This document shows, piece by piece, positions 1 through 5,951 of a DNA stretch of 8,538 nt. Origin of the DNA: Candidatus Binatia bacterium (GTDB lineage: Bacteria > Desulfobacterota_B > Binatia > UBA9968); the NCBI GenBank assembly GCA_025922795.1, contig JAICHC010000083.1:1-8538 (forward strand), read 5' to 3'. The notes under the pieces were generated by a model. It searched no databases and was not told the DNA's origin. It saw nothing but the letters and a program-made list of their open reading frames with translations. Positions within the stretch are counted from its first letter, which is position 1. Every line of letters begins with the position of its first letter. Both the position numbers and the translations under genes were made by a program.

Positions 1-667
1 CTTCTTCAGGCTGGGCGCCGGGGGCCGTATCGCGATCGAACAAACTGCGCCCGCTGACGAGGATGATGGCGAGATAACGCTCGAGATCCTGTGCCGCAAA
101 GCGATCAGCAAATGCGGCATCGCGCGTGATTAGCGTCGCCCATGGCCCTCCTTCGGGGTCCATCCAGAAGCTCTTGCCGCCGCGCGCCCGCTCGACGACG
201 CCTCTCAGCCCATTTTCTTTGGCAAAACTGTAGTGACGGCGGAATCGCTCCCGGCTGTTCGCTTTCCAGCGATAACCGCCCACCGGCCAGTGAAGGATCA
301 AACCGCGGGTCGCTGCCGGATAATCAACGCCAAAGGCCAGCGCCACCGAACACCCCATGCAGCCGCCCATGATCCAAGCCGATTCGATTTTCAAATGATC
401 GAGCAGCGCCTTGCCGTGGCGCGTGTAACGCGCCCAACCGAGTCGTTCCAGACGTCCGCCGGATCGCCCGCATTCGCGCCGGTCGTAAACAATCACTGTA
501 TGCTCGGCCGCGAGCGCCTCAATCGCATCCATTCCGGTCCAAGCGCTGGCCACACGCCACTTATCGATCGTGGCGTCGAATCCACCCGGCGCGCACATAA
601 GAATCGGCGACCCTGAACCGTGAGTTTCATAGTACGTGTCTATTCCATCGACCGTGGCAATTGGCAT
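1..667 (-). CDS. Alpha/beta hydrolase with Cys nucleophile, C-terminus cut by window edge
   Basis: This reading frame is open from an ATG at 667-665 down to the left edge (222 codons), so the C-terminus is missing. The start has a strong ribosome site, AAGGAGGG at 680-673, five bases upstream. The protein begins MPIATVDGIDTYYETHGSG, the usual first strands of an alpha/beta hydrolase. An oxyanion-type loop (CAPGGFD) lies near residues 45-51, and a YDRRECGRSGG segment typical of the fold lies around residue 80. The nucleophile elbow reads MGGCMGCS, placing Cys103 where most relatives have Ser in G-x-S-x-G. A lid region follows (about 140-190). The catalytic acid and His would lie past the edge and cannot be checked. 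A Cys nucleophile is known in dienelactone hydrolase, but nothing else here identifies the substrate, so the reaction (hydrolase, esterase or lactonase) is unknown. The gene is divergent from mazG. Confidence 0.88.
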   Translation of the reverse strand, partial: MPIATVDGIDTYYETHGSGSPILMCAPGGFDATIDKWRVASAWTGMDAIEALAAEHTVIVYDRRECGRSGGRLERLGWARYTRHGKALLDHLKIESAWIMGGCMGCSVALAFGVDYPAATRGLILHWPVGGYRWKANSRERFRRHYSFAKENGLRGVVERARGGKSFWMDPEGGPWATLITRDAAFADRFAAQDLERYLAIILVSGRSLFDRDTAPGAQPEE

Positions 668-878
668 GTTTTCCCTCCTTAGTATCTTCTAGATTTTTCT
701 TTCAACGCGCTCCAGGCTGCTCAAAAGGCTCAGATGAGAATGAAAGAAATGGCGTGTTGGAGTACAGGAATCTTGGAGCGTTTCGGTTTCAATCCGTTAC
801 CCACCACTCCCCCACTCCAAACCGCGTTTGCGTTGCCGCCCGACGATCGACCGCAACGAAGCCTTGCGGCCGGCCTGC

Positions 879-907
879 TGGACATCAAAAGAATCGCCAC
901 ATAAGAT
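879..907 (+). promoter_or_regulatory. Candidate sigma-70 type promoter for mazG
   Basis: TGGACA at 879-884 matches the -35 consensus TTGACA in five of six bases. TAAGAT at 902-907 matches the -10 consensus TATAAT in four of six, keeping the key T1, A2 and T6. The spacer is exactly 17 bases. Transcription would begin near 914, giving a leader of about 49 bases that contains the mazG ribosome site. This is read by eye. Confidence 0.5.
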
Positions 908-948
908 CTAGCATATTGCCGGGCGTTCAGAAAAGTCGTTATCGCCGC

Positions 949-953
949 GGAGG
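949..953 (+). promoter_or_regulatory. Ribosome binding site setting the GTG start of mazG
   Basis: GGAGG at 949-953 lies nine bases upstream of GTG at 963. No ATG starts this frame before the conserved N-terminus, so this site supports the GTG start. Confidence 0.7.
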
Positions 954-962
954 TCGCGTCAC

Positions 963-1778
963 GTGAGTCAAAGCAAAGCCGAACAGAAATTCAGTCAATT
1001 ACTCGACGTCATGTCGCGCCTGCGTAGCGAGACCGGCTGTCCGTGGGACAAAGAGCAGACTCATCTCTCGCTCAAGCCCTGTCTGCTCGAGGAAACCTAC
1101 GAGCTGATCGACGCCTTGGACGACGGCGATCCGAAAAAATTACAAGAAGAACTTGGCGATGTTCTCCTCCAGGTCGTCTTTCACTCTCAGATCGCCTCGG
1201 AGGAAGGCCGCTTCACGGTCGCCGACGTCATTTCGCAGCTCACCGAAAAACTGATCCGCCGCCACCCTTACGTCTTCGCCGGCCAACCTCTGCCGGCAGA
1301 CACCGCTGCGGTTTTGAAGCAACGCCTTCAGATCAAGGCCGGCGAGAGAAAAGCCGGCGAAGCGAAATCGGCGCTCGGCAGCGTGCCTAAAGCGATGCCC
1401 GCCCTGGCCCGCGCCCAGAGTACCACGCAACGAGCTTCGCATTTGGGTTTCGATTGGCCCGACGTTGAACCGGTTTGGAAAAAGATCGAAGAGGAAATTC
1501 GTGAACTCAAAAGCGCCGCAGCTTCTGGCGTTCAAACGCGCATCGGCGATGAACTGGGGGATCTACTCTTTTCGGTCGTCAATCTCGCGCGTTTCCTCGA
1601 CGTCGAGGCGGAGGATGCTCTGGCTCAGACTGTCGACCGCTTCACGCGCCGCTTTTATTATATCGAACGGAAACTGCAGCAAGAGAACAAGAATCTCGAG
1701 CAGTCCTCCGTCGAAGAAATGGATCGGCTTTGGGAAGAAGCTAAAAAAATCGAATCTCAGGGCAAGTGCTCGACATGA
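963..1778 (+). CDS. mazG: Nucleoside triphosphate pyrophosphohydrolase MazG
   Basis: MazG hydrolyses NTPs and dNTPs to the monophosphate plus pyrophosphate. It clears abnormal nucleotides from the cytoplasm, and in E. coli it also affects ppGpp levels. The protein has 271 residues, close to the 263 of E. coli MazG, with the two-domain layout intact. The N-terminal domain opens with GCPWDKEQTH (25-34), then the metal-binding EETYE (43-47) and EELGD (62-66), followed by RRHPHV-like RRHPYVFAG (99-107). The C-terminal domain has GFDWPD (162-167), a KIEEEIREL helix (174-182) and DELGD (196-200), the second metal site. Both acidic sets are complete, so activity is expected. The start is GTG, supported by GGAGG nine bases upstream. 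Its stop overlaps the next start as ATGA (1775-1778), so the two genes are probably co-transcribed and translationally coupled. Identification is firm. Confidence 0.96.
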   Translation: MSQSKAEQKFSQLLDVMSRLRSETGCPWDKEQTHLSLKPCLLEETYELIDALDDGDPKKLQEELGDVLLQVVFHSQIASEEGRFTVADVISQLTEKLIRRHPYVFAGQPLPADTAAVLKQRLQIKAGERKAGEAKSALGSVPKAMPALARAQSTTQRASHLGFDWPDVEPVWKKIEEEIRELKSAAASGVQTRIGDELGDLLFSVVNLARFLDVEAEDALAQTVDRFTRRFYYIERKLQQENKNLEQSSVEEMDRLWEEAKKIESQGKCST

Positions 1779-2752
1779 GCGTGCCTCAGCCGAAAATTGT
1801 TTTCCTCGATGCCGCTACCTATGGCGACGTCTCGCTTCAACGATTCACCGGTAGGTGGCATTCCACGGTTCATCAAGTTACGAGCCCGGATCAGACAGTC
1901 TCGCGATTGGCCGGTCACTCGATTGCCGTCGTCAATAAAGTCGTCATCGACAAAGACGTGTTGAGCTCGCCCGAAACACGCGATCTAAAGCTCGTCGCCG
2001 TAGCGGCCACAGGAACTGACATCATCGATCGTGAGGAAGCAACCCGCCGCGGCATCAAAGTTTGCAATGTCCCCGGTTACGCAACCCAATCGGTGGCGCA
2101 GTTTACCCTGGCGTTGATATTGGAATTGGCGGCTCGGGTTGGAAGGTACGTTCACGCCGTAAACGCGGGCGAATGGCAAAAAAGCCCTGTCTTTTCTCTG
2201 CTCACCTACCCGACAAACGAGCTCGCCGGTAAAAAACTCGGCATCGTCGGCTACGGCAGCATCGGCCAGGCCGTAGCGCAAATGGCGCGCGGCTTCGGCA
2301 TGAAGATTCTAGTGGCCGCGCGTCCCGGCACCGCCGATACAATTCCGGACGGTCGAATAGCGTTCGAGCAACTGCTCCGGGAATCCGACGTCATCTCCCT
2401 CCACTGCCCACTCGCGCCGCAGACGAGAAATCTGATCAACGAAAAGAGCCTCTCTCTGATGAAACCGACCGCGTTTTTGATCAACACGGCCCGCGGCGCT
2501 CTGGTTGACGAAGCCGCATTGATCGCCGCGCTACGTAAAAAGCAAATTGCCGCCGCTGCGGTGGACGTGCTCAGCAAAGAACCGCCTCCCGCAAATCACC
2601 CGATGATCCAAGCCGCCAAAGAACTGGAGCACTTAATCGTGACGCCGCACACCGCCTGGTCGGCGCGCGAAGCGCGCGAACGCCTGCTCAAAGAGGTCGA
2701 AGAAAACATTGACGCATTTCTACGGGGCCGCGACCGAAATAGGATCGCCTAG
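1775..2752 (+). CDS. D-2-hydroxyacid dehydrogenase, glycerate dehydrogenase/hydroxypyruvate reductase-like
   Basis: Family members reduce 2-keto acids such as hydroxypyruvate or glyoxylate to D-2-hydroxyacids using NAD(P)H in the cytoplasm. The 325-residue protein has the usual bilobed layout. A substrate-binding half contains AATGTDIID (77-85) and VCNVPGYATQSVAQ (96-109). A Rossmann half carries GYGSIG (159-164). The catalytic triad is complete: Arg240 in NTARG, Glu269 in KEPP and His292 in TPHTAW. The ending TPHTAWSAREARERL resembles HprA-type glycerate dehydrogenases rather than SerA, and no ACT domain is present. After the second Rossmann strand the sequence is AARPG (181-185), with no Asp or Glu at the usual NAD ribose position, so NADPH use is possible (inference). 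The ATG at 1775 is chosen because it makes a 4-base ATGA overlap with mazG; a GTG at 1766 would add three residues. Family firm, exact substrate not. Confidence 0.9.
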   Translation: MSVPQPKIVFLDAATYGDVSLQRFTGRWHSTVHQVTSPDQTVSRLAGHSIAVVNKVVIDKDVLSSPETRDLKLVAVAATGTDIIDREEATRRGIKVCNVPGYATQSVAQFTLALILELAARVGRYVHAVNAGEWQKSPVFSLLTYPTNELAGKKLGIVGYGSIGQAVAQMARGFGMKILVAARPGTADTIPDGRIAFEQLLRESDVISLHCPLAPQTRNLINEKSLSLMKPTAFLINTARGALVDEAALIAALRKKQIAAAAVDVLSKEPPPANHPMIQAAKELEHLIVTPHTAWSAREARERLLKEVEENIDAFLRGRDRNRIA

Positions 2753-2904
2753 GACAGTTCGATCTTCAGCCGGCGAGTCCGAGGTCAAACAAGGTGGTGA
2801 GTTTTTACGGTCGAGACGGGCTCACCCTCAGCGCCTCGTTTCTAACCCGGTGCTGCAATTGGATGGTCAAGAGCACTGGCGACGGAGAGCGTCGACTCCG
2901 CAGG
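2753..2904. other. Convergent gap between dehydrogenase and ssb, no clear terminator
   Basis: The two flanking genes point at each other, so transcription termination is expected in these 152 bases. I find only weak hairpins: GGTGAG at 2796-2801 with CTCACC at 2821-2826 (6-bp stem, 19-base loop), and CGGAG at 2883-2887 with CTCCG at 2896-2900. Neither is followed by a T-tract in either direction, so Rho-dependent or overlapping termination is likely. Frames crossing this gap look spurious. Confidence 0.5.
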
Positions 2905-3327
2905 TTAAAAAGGAATATCGTCGTCCAACGGCGGCGCGCCGCCGGCGCCGATCTCGTCGGATCCGGGCGAATCCATTTCCGAGGCTACGCGGGTTCCGCC
3001 GCCACCGCCGAGGAAACGGATGCGCTGGGCAACGATCTCGGTGACGTAGCGTTTGGTACCGGTCTTATCGTCGTAGCTGCGCGTGCGAATACTGCCTTCG
3101 ACATAGACTTGGCGACCCTTGGCCAGGTACTGCCCGCAGGTCTCGGCCTGTTTCCCCCAAACAACGATGTTGTGCCACTCGGTCCTCTCTTGCCGCTTGC
3201 CGTCGCGATCGTTCCATTGTTCAGATGTGGCAATGGAGAAATTTGCCACCGCACTGCCCGTTTGAGTAAAGCGGACTTCGGGGTCCTTACCCAGGTTGCC
3301 GATTAAAATCACTTTATTCACCGACAT
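2905..3327 (-). CDS. ssb: Single-stranded DNA-binding protein SSB
   Basis: SSB coats single-stranded DNA during replication, recombination and repair, and recruits partner proteins through its C-terminal tip. The 140-residue protein has a full OB-fold (about 1-107). It opens [19 protein letters not shown] and continues with [14 protein letters not shown] (49-62) and [11 protein letters not shown] (75-85). Aromatic residues likely to stack on bases include Trp38, Trp51 and Trp57. A short Gly-rich linker (GGGGG, 107-111) and an acidic stretch lead to the tip DDDIPF, the standard partner-binding motif. It is shorter than E. coli SSB (178 residues) only because the linker is brief. The ATG at 3327 is preferred: GGAG lies at 3337-3334 with ideal spacing, whereas the alternative TTG at 3339 would overlap that site. 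The gene stands alone on the minus strand, convergent with the dehydrogenase and divergent from plsC. Confidence 0.97.
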   Translation of the reverse strand: MSVNKVILIGNLGKDPEVRFTQTGSAVANFSIATSEQWNDRDGKRQERTEWHNIVVWGKQAETCGQYLAKGRQVYVEGSIRTRSYDDKTGTKRYVTEIVAQRIRFLGGGGGTRVASEMDSPGSDEIGAGGAPPLDDDIPF

Positions 3328-3333
3328 GTGAGT

Positions 3334-3337
3334 CTCC
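3334..3337 (-). promoter_or_regulatory. Ribosome binding site setting the ssb start
   Basis: On the minus strand GGAG reads from 3337 to 3334, six bases before the ATG at 3327. It would lie inside the coding region if translation began at the TTG at 3339, so it supports the shorter 140-residue SSB. Confidence 0.7.
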
Positions 3338-3360
3338 AAGCTGCCGGAGTCGATCTTTCC

Positions 3361-3377
3361 GGCTCGAAGGTTGAGCC
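3361..3377. repeat. Short inverted repeat at the predicted ssb transcription start
   Basis: GGCTC at 3361-3365 and GAGCC at 3373-3377 are exact inverted arms around a 7-base centre. They lie directly downstream of the candidate ssb -10 box and span the predicted start near 3371. Because the transcript would begin inside the repeat, a DNA operator is more plausible than an RNA hairpin. The arms are only 5 bp, so chance is possible. Confidence 0.35.
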
Positions 3378-3406
3378 AACTTAACGCCGGCCTGCACCCG
3401 TGTCAA
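3378..3406 (-). promoter_or_regulatory. Candidate sigma-70 type promoter for ssb
   Basis: On the minus strand a perfect TTGACA -35 reads from 3406 to 3401. After a 17-base spacer comes TAAGTT (3383 to 3378), which keeps T1, A2 and T6 of the -10 consensus. Transcription would start near 3371, leaving a leader of about 44 bases that contains the ribosome site. Confidence 0.6.
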
Positions 3407-3419
3407 TGATTGCCTCGCG

Positions 3420-3448
3420 TTGATTTTTGCATGGCCAAGAACTAAGAT
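3420..3448 (+). promoter_or_regulatory. Candidate upstream promoter for the plsC-rnj-ftsK-lolA run
   Basis: TTGATT at 3420-3425 (four of six to the -35 consensus) and TAAGAT at 3443-3448 (four of six to the -10) are 17 bases apart. Transcription would begin near 3455, with a 44-base leader. Its -35 box lies 13 bp from the ssb -35 box on the other strand, so the two promoters would be back to back. Confidence 0.4.
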
Positions 3449-3485
3449 AAACGATCTAATTTCCATCGTTTGCACAAACCAAACT

Positions 3486-3491
3486 TATAAT
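3486..3491 (+). promoter_or_regulatory. Perfect TATAAT -10 box just before plsC
   Basis: TATAAT at 3486-3491 is an exact -10 consensus, but no good -35 lies 15-19 bases upstream (CCATCG at 17). A start seven bases after the box falls at 3498, next to the plsC ATG at 3499, which would give a leaderless mRNA. The absence of a ribosome site before plsC fits this. The surrounding DNA is AT-rich, so a chance match is possible. Confidence 0.4.
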
Positions 3492-3498
3492 ATTCTTG

Positions 3499-4275
3499 AT
3501 GTTTTATCTTGCCCAGCTCGGTGTATTGCTTGTTATTACGGTGCCGCTGGCGATGGTCACTATTTGCTACGGCCTTTTCGATCCCCATGGCAAGCGCGTC
3601 TATCGCATCGGTCAACTCTGGACTTGGTTTGTTCTGCGCCTGGGCGGGATTTCCGTAAATGTCAGAGGTTTGGAGAATATCGAAGCCGGCCGGCAATATA
3701 TTTTTATGGTCAATCATCAGAGTAACATCGACATCCCGGTGCTGATTCAAAGCCTGGCCGAGTTTCAGCTCCGCTGGATCGCCAAGAAAGAACTTATGTG
3801 GGTCCCGCTTTTTGGCTGGGCCATGTGGGCGAGCAAACACGTTATGGTCGATCGAGCCAATCCGTTCGCTGCGGCCAAAAGTTTAGAGCGCGCTAAAGAG
3901 CGGATTGCGGCGGGGATTTCCATCGTGGTTTTTCCGGAGGGAACTCGCAGCCGCGATGGGCGCTTGCTGCGCTTTAAAAAAGGCGGCTTCCTGCTCGCCG
4001 CTAAGACTCGCACCCCGCTCGTTCCCGTCACGATCAACGGCAGCGCCAATGTGTTGCCTGCCGGCGGCTGGAGATTGCGTTCCGGAACGATTGAAGTCTT
4101 CATCGATCAACCGATTGCCGCCGATGCCGACCGCGCCGGCAAATTGCGCACCCTCACCGAACAGGTGCGCGAGACGATCGCGGCCCGTCTTGAGTCGAGC
4201 AAGCCCCAAGTGACACCTGCAGTCGGAACAGATTCGGTCAACCGCGTCCGACGATTGAAAAAAAACCGCGCGTAG
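3499..4275 (+). CDS. plsC: 1-acyl-sn-glycerol-3-phosphate acyltransferase PlsC
   Basis: PlsC transfers an acyl chain to the sn-2 position of lysophosphatidic acid, making phosphatidic acid, the precursor of membrane phospholipids; it acts at the inner membrane. The 258-residue protein starts with a hydrophobic segment (about 3-24) that should anchor it. The acyltransferase motifs follow in order: catalytic NHQSNID (His73, Asp78), MVDR (116-119), substrate-binding FPEGTR (145-150) and VPVTING (175-181). Length is normal and all key residues are present. The tail after about residue 232 is polar and basic. The ATG at 3499 is chosen because it keeps the whole membrane segment; a TTG at 3496 would add one residue. 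No Shine-Dalgarno sequence precedes it. It is the first gene of a tight run, with rnj only 8 bases downstream. A related acyltransferase with another acceptor cannot be excluded. Confidence 0.93.
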   Translation: MFYLAQLGVLLVITVPLAMVTICYGLFDPHGKRVYRIGQLWTWFVLRLGGISVNVRGLENIEAGRQYIFMVNHQSNIDIPVLIQSLAEFQLRWIAKKELMWVPLFGWAMWASKHVMVDRANPFAAAKSLERAKERIAAGISIVVFPEGTRSRDGRLLRFKKGGFLLAAKTRTPLVPVTINGSANVLPAGGWRLRSGTIEVFIDQPIAADADRAGKLRTLTEQVRETIAARLESSKPQVTPAVGTDSVNRVRRLKKNRA

Positions 4276-4280
4276 AGAAG
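4274..4280 (+). promoter_or_regulatory. Weak ribosome site of rnj, start ambiguity
   Basis: AGAGAAG at 4274-4280 overlaps the plsC stop codon. It lies three bases before the ATG at 4284 and nine before the ATG at 4290. The second spacing is more usual and would remove two residues (start MLKIIPLGG), so either start is possible. Confidence 0.4.
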
Positions 4281-4283
4281 AAC

Positions 4284-5939
4284 ATGGATATGCTTAAAAT
4301 CATCCCGTTGGGCGGTCTCGGCGAGTTCGGCCTCAATATGATGCTGATCGAATATGGCGATGCCGCCATCGCTGTCGACTGCGGTCTCATGTTCCCGGGC
4401 GCGGATCTCCTGGGCATCGATCTGGTGATTCCGGACGTCAGTTATCTGCTCGAGGACCGCGACAAGCTCAAAGCCGTCGTGCTCACCCACGCGCATGAAG
4501 ATCACGTCGGCGCCTTGCCTTATATTCTGGAGCATTTCGACGTACCGATCTTCGGCACTCGGCTGACACTCGGCCTGCTGGCGAATAAATTGAGAGAACA
4601 TGACCTGGAAGATACGGTCGATGTGCGCGAAATCACCGCCGGGGTGCCGTGGGATATCGCGCCGTTTCGCATCGAAGGCATTCGTGTGACTCACAGCTTG
4701 GTGGATTGCTTGGCGCTGGCGATCGAAACGCCGATCGGCACGGTCATTCACACGGGCGATTTTAAAATCGACAACACGCCGATGGAAGGAGAAATGTTCG
4801 ACTTCCAGAGATTCGCGGCTTACGGCGAGAAAGGCGTGTTGCTACTCCTCTCCGACTCGACCAATGTTGAGCGCTCGGGGCATACGCCCTCGGAGCGTGA
4901 AGTCGGCAGCAATCTTGAACAGATTATTCGGAGCAGCAGCGGCAAAGTCCTGGTCTCTACCTTTTCGTCGAGCATCCCGAGAATCCAACAGGTTGTCGAG
5001 ATTTCCGGGCGCTGCGAGCGCCGGGTGGTGTTGAGCGGGCGCAGCATGATCCGCAACAGCCAGGTGGCCGCCGAGTTGGGATACTTGCAGCTGCCGCGCA
5101 ATGCCATGATCGAGAGCGAACACTGGCAGGATTTACCCGCCGATCGCCTCACCTTGTTGACCACCGGCAGCCAGGGCGAGCCCTTGTCGGTGCTGCACCG
5201 GGTCGCATTGAACGATCACAAGACGATCAAGATCGAGCGCGGGGATACGGTGATTCTCTCGTCGAAATTTATTCCGGGCAACGAAAAAACGATCGCTAAT
5301 TTGATCAATCATCTCTACCGGCGCGGCGCCGAAGTGCACTACGAGAAAGTCTCCGAGATTCACGTCTCGGGGCACGCGAGCCAGGAGGAGCTCAAAATCA
5401 TGCTGCAGCTCACCCGGCCGCGCTACTTTGTGCCGATTCACGGCGAATATCGCCATCTCGTGCGGCACCGGCGGCTCGCCCAAGAGGTCGGCATCCCCGA
5501 AGCAAACTGCTTTATCCTCGAAGACGGTGACGTACTGGAGCTGACCGCCAACAGCGCGCAAAAGACCAATCCGGTGCAGGTCGGAAAAGTTTTCGTCGAC
5601 GGGAAAGGAGTCGGTGACGTCGGCGACATCGTTATACGCGACCGGCGGCACCTCTCCGAAGATGGCATGGTGCTCGCCGTCATGGCCATCCACCAGCAGT
5701 CGGGCGAGCTCGTTGCCGGGCCGGACTTAGTTTCCCGTGGTTTTATGAGTACTGAAGAGAGTGAAGAAGTTTTGGAGCACGCTAAGAAAGTGGTTCTCGA
5801 GACCCTAAACGGCATGAACCGCGAAACTCGAACCGATCCCGCCGAGCTGAAAGAGGAAGTGCGTAAAGCGCTGCGGCGTTTCTTTAGAAAGAAGCTGGAG
5901 CGTCGTCCCGTGGTTCTGCCGTATATCATCGAAACTTGA
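4284..5939 (+). CDS. rnj: Ribonuclease J
   Basis: RNase J is a zinc-dependent nuclease with 5'-3' exonuclease and endonuclease activity in mRNA decay and RNA processing, in the cytoplasm. The 551-residue protein has the usual length (about 555). The metallo-beta-lactamase core starts at IPLGGLGEFGLN (7-18), with metal ligands in THAHEDH (His69, His71, Asp73, His74), His137 in THSLVD, Asp159 in HTGDF and His386 in PIHGEYR. The beta-CASP domain lies between, with TTGSQGEP (293-300) and VSGHASQEEL (361-370), the latter helping bind the RNA phosphate. A C-terminal region (about 430-551) that supports dimer formation is present. The second metal motif is HSLVDC where RNase J1 has HSIPDS; Asp141 is kept. 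I recall the VDC form from Geobacter-like sequences, so it probably reflects lineage. The gene sits between plsC and ftsK, 12 bases before ftsK, and is surely co-transcribed. Confidence 0.96.
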   Translation: MDMLKIIPLGGLGEFGLNMMLIEYGDAAIAVDCGLMFPGADLLGIDLVIPDVSYLLEDRDKLKAVVLTHAHEDHVGALPYILEHFDVPIFGTRLTLGLLANKLREHDLEDTVDVREITAGVPWDIAPFRIEGIRVTHSLVDCLALAIETPIGTVIHTGDFKIDNTPMEGEMFDFQRFAAYGEKGVLLLLSDSTNVERSGHTPSEREVGSNLEQIIRSSSGKVLVSTFSSSIPRIQQVVEISGRCERRVVLSGRSMIRNSQVAAELGYLQLPRNAMIESEHWQDLPADRLTLLTTGSQGEPLSVLHRVALNDHKTIKIERGDTVILSSKFIPGNEKTIANLINHLYRRGAEVHYEKVSEIHVSGHASQEELKIMLQLTRPRYFVPIHGEYRHLVRHRRLAQEVGIPEANCFILEDGDVLELTANSAQKTNPVQVGKVFVDGKGVGDVGDIVIRDRRHLSEDGMVLAVMAIHQQSGELVAGPDLVSRGFMSTEESEEVLEHAKKVVLETLNGMNRETRTDPAELKEEVRKALRRFFRKKLERRPVVLPYIIET

Positions 5940-5942
5940 GGA
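5938..5942 (+). promoter_or_regulatory. Ribosome binding site of ftsK overlapping the rnj stop
   Basis: GAGGA at 5938-5942 includes the last two bases of the rnj stop codon and lies nine bases before the ftsK ATG at 5952. Ribosomes ending rnj would therefore finish on the ftsK initiation region. Confidence 0.65.
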
Positions 5943-5951
5943 CAGTCGTCT

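Larger units (their letters stand above)
668..962. other. Divergent intergenic gap between hydrolase and mazG
   Basis: This 295-bp stretch separates two divergently transcribed genes. I see no credible gene in it; an open frame at 661-966 gives a protein with no recognisable fold. It holds the hydrolase ribosome site at the left end and a candidate mazG promoter and ribosome site at the right end. The middle (about 754-822) carries GGAGT-type motifs on the left (TTGGAGT at 757-763, CTTGGAGCG at 772-780) and complementary ACTCC motifs on the right (ACTCC at 806-810, ACTCCAA at 814-820). TTGGAGT and ACTCCAA form an exact 7-bp inverted repeat around 50 bases. No T-tract follows, so it is not a normal terminator. 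Confidence 0.6.

Noticed and set aside
142..616. Plus-strand open frames opposite the hydrolase (142-372 and 233-616)
   Set aside because: They lie antisense to the hydrolase, whose protein shows clear fold motifs, and their own translations are Arg/Pro-rich with no recognisable domain.
661..966. Plus-strand open frame across the hydrolase-mazG gap
   Set aside because: No ribosome site, no fold, and it overlaps the mazG promoter and the hydrolase start. Low-complexity intergenic DNA explains it better.
2796..2826. Hairpin GGTGAG/CTCACC as a terminator between the dehydrogenase and ssb
   Set aside because: A 6-bp stem with a 19-base loop and no T-tract on either strand is too weak to call an intrinsic terminator.
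2709..3306. Plus-strand frames running from the dehydrogenase end over ssb
   Set aside because: The minus strand encodes a complete SSB with the DDDIPF tip. The plus frames are basic or low-complexity shadows.
5133..5693. Long minus-strand frame inside rnj (also 4107-4751 and 7032-7685)
   Set aside because: These are antisense shadows that arise from codon bias in high-GC genes. They lack ribosome sites and recognisable motifs, while the plus strand carries full catalytic motifs.
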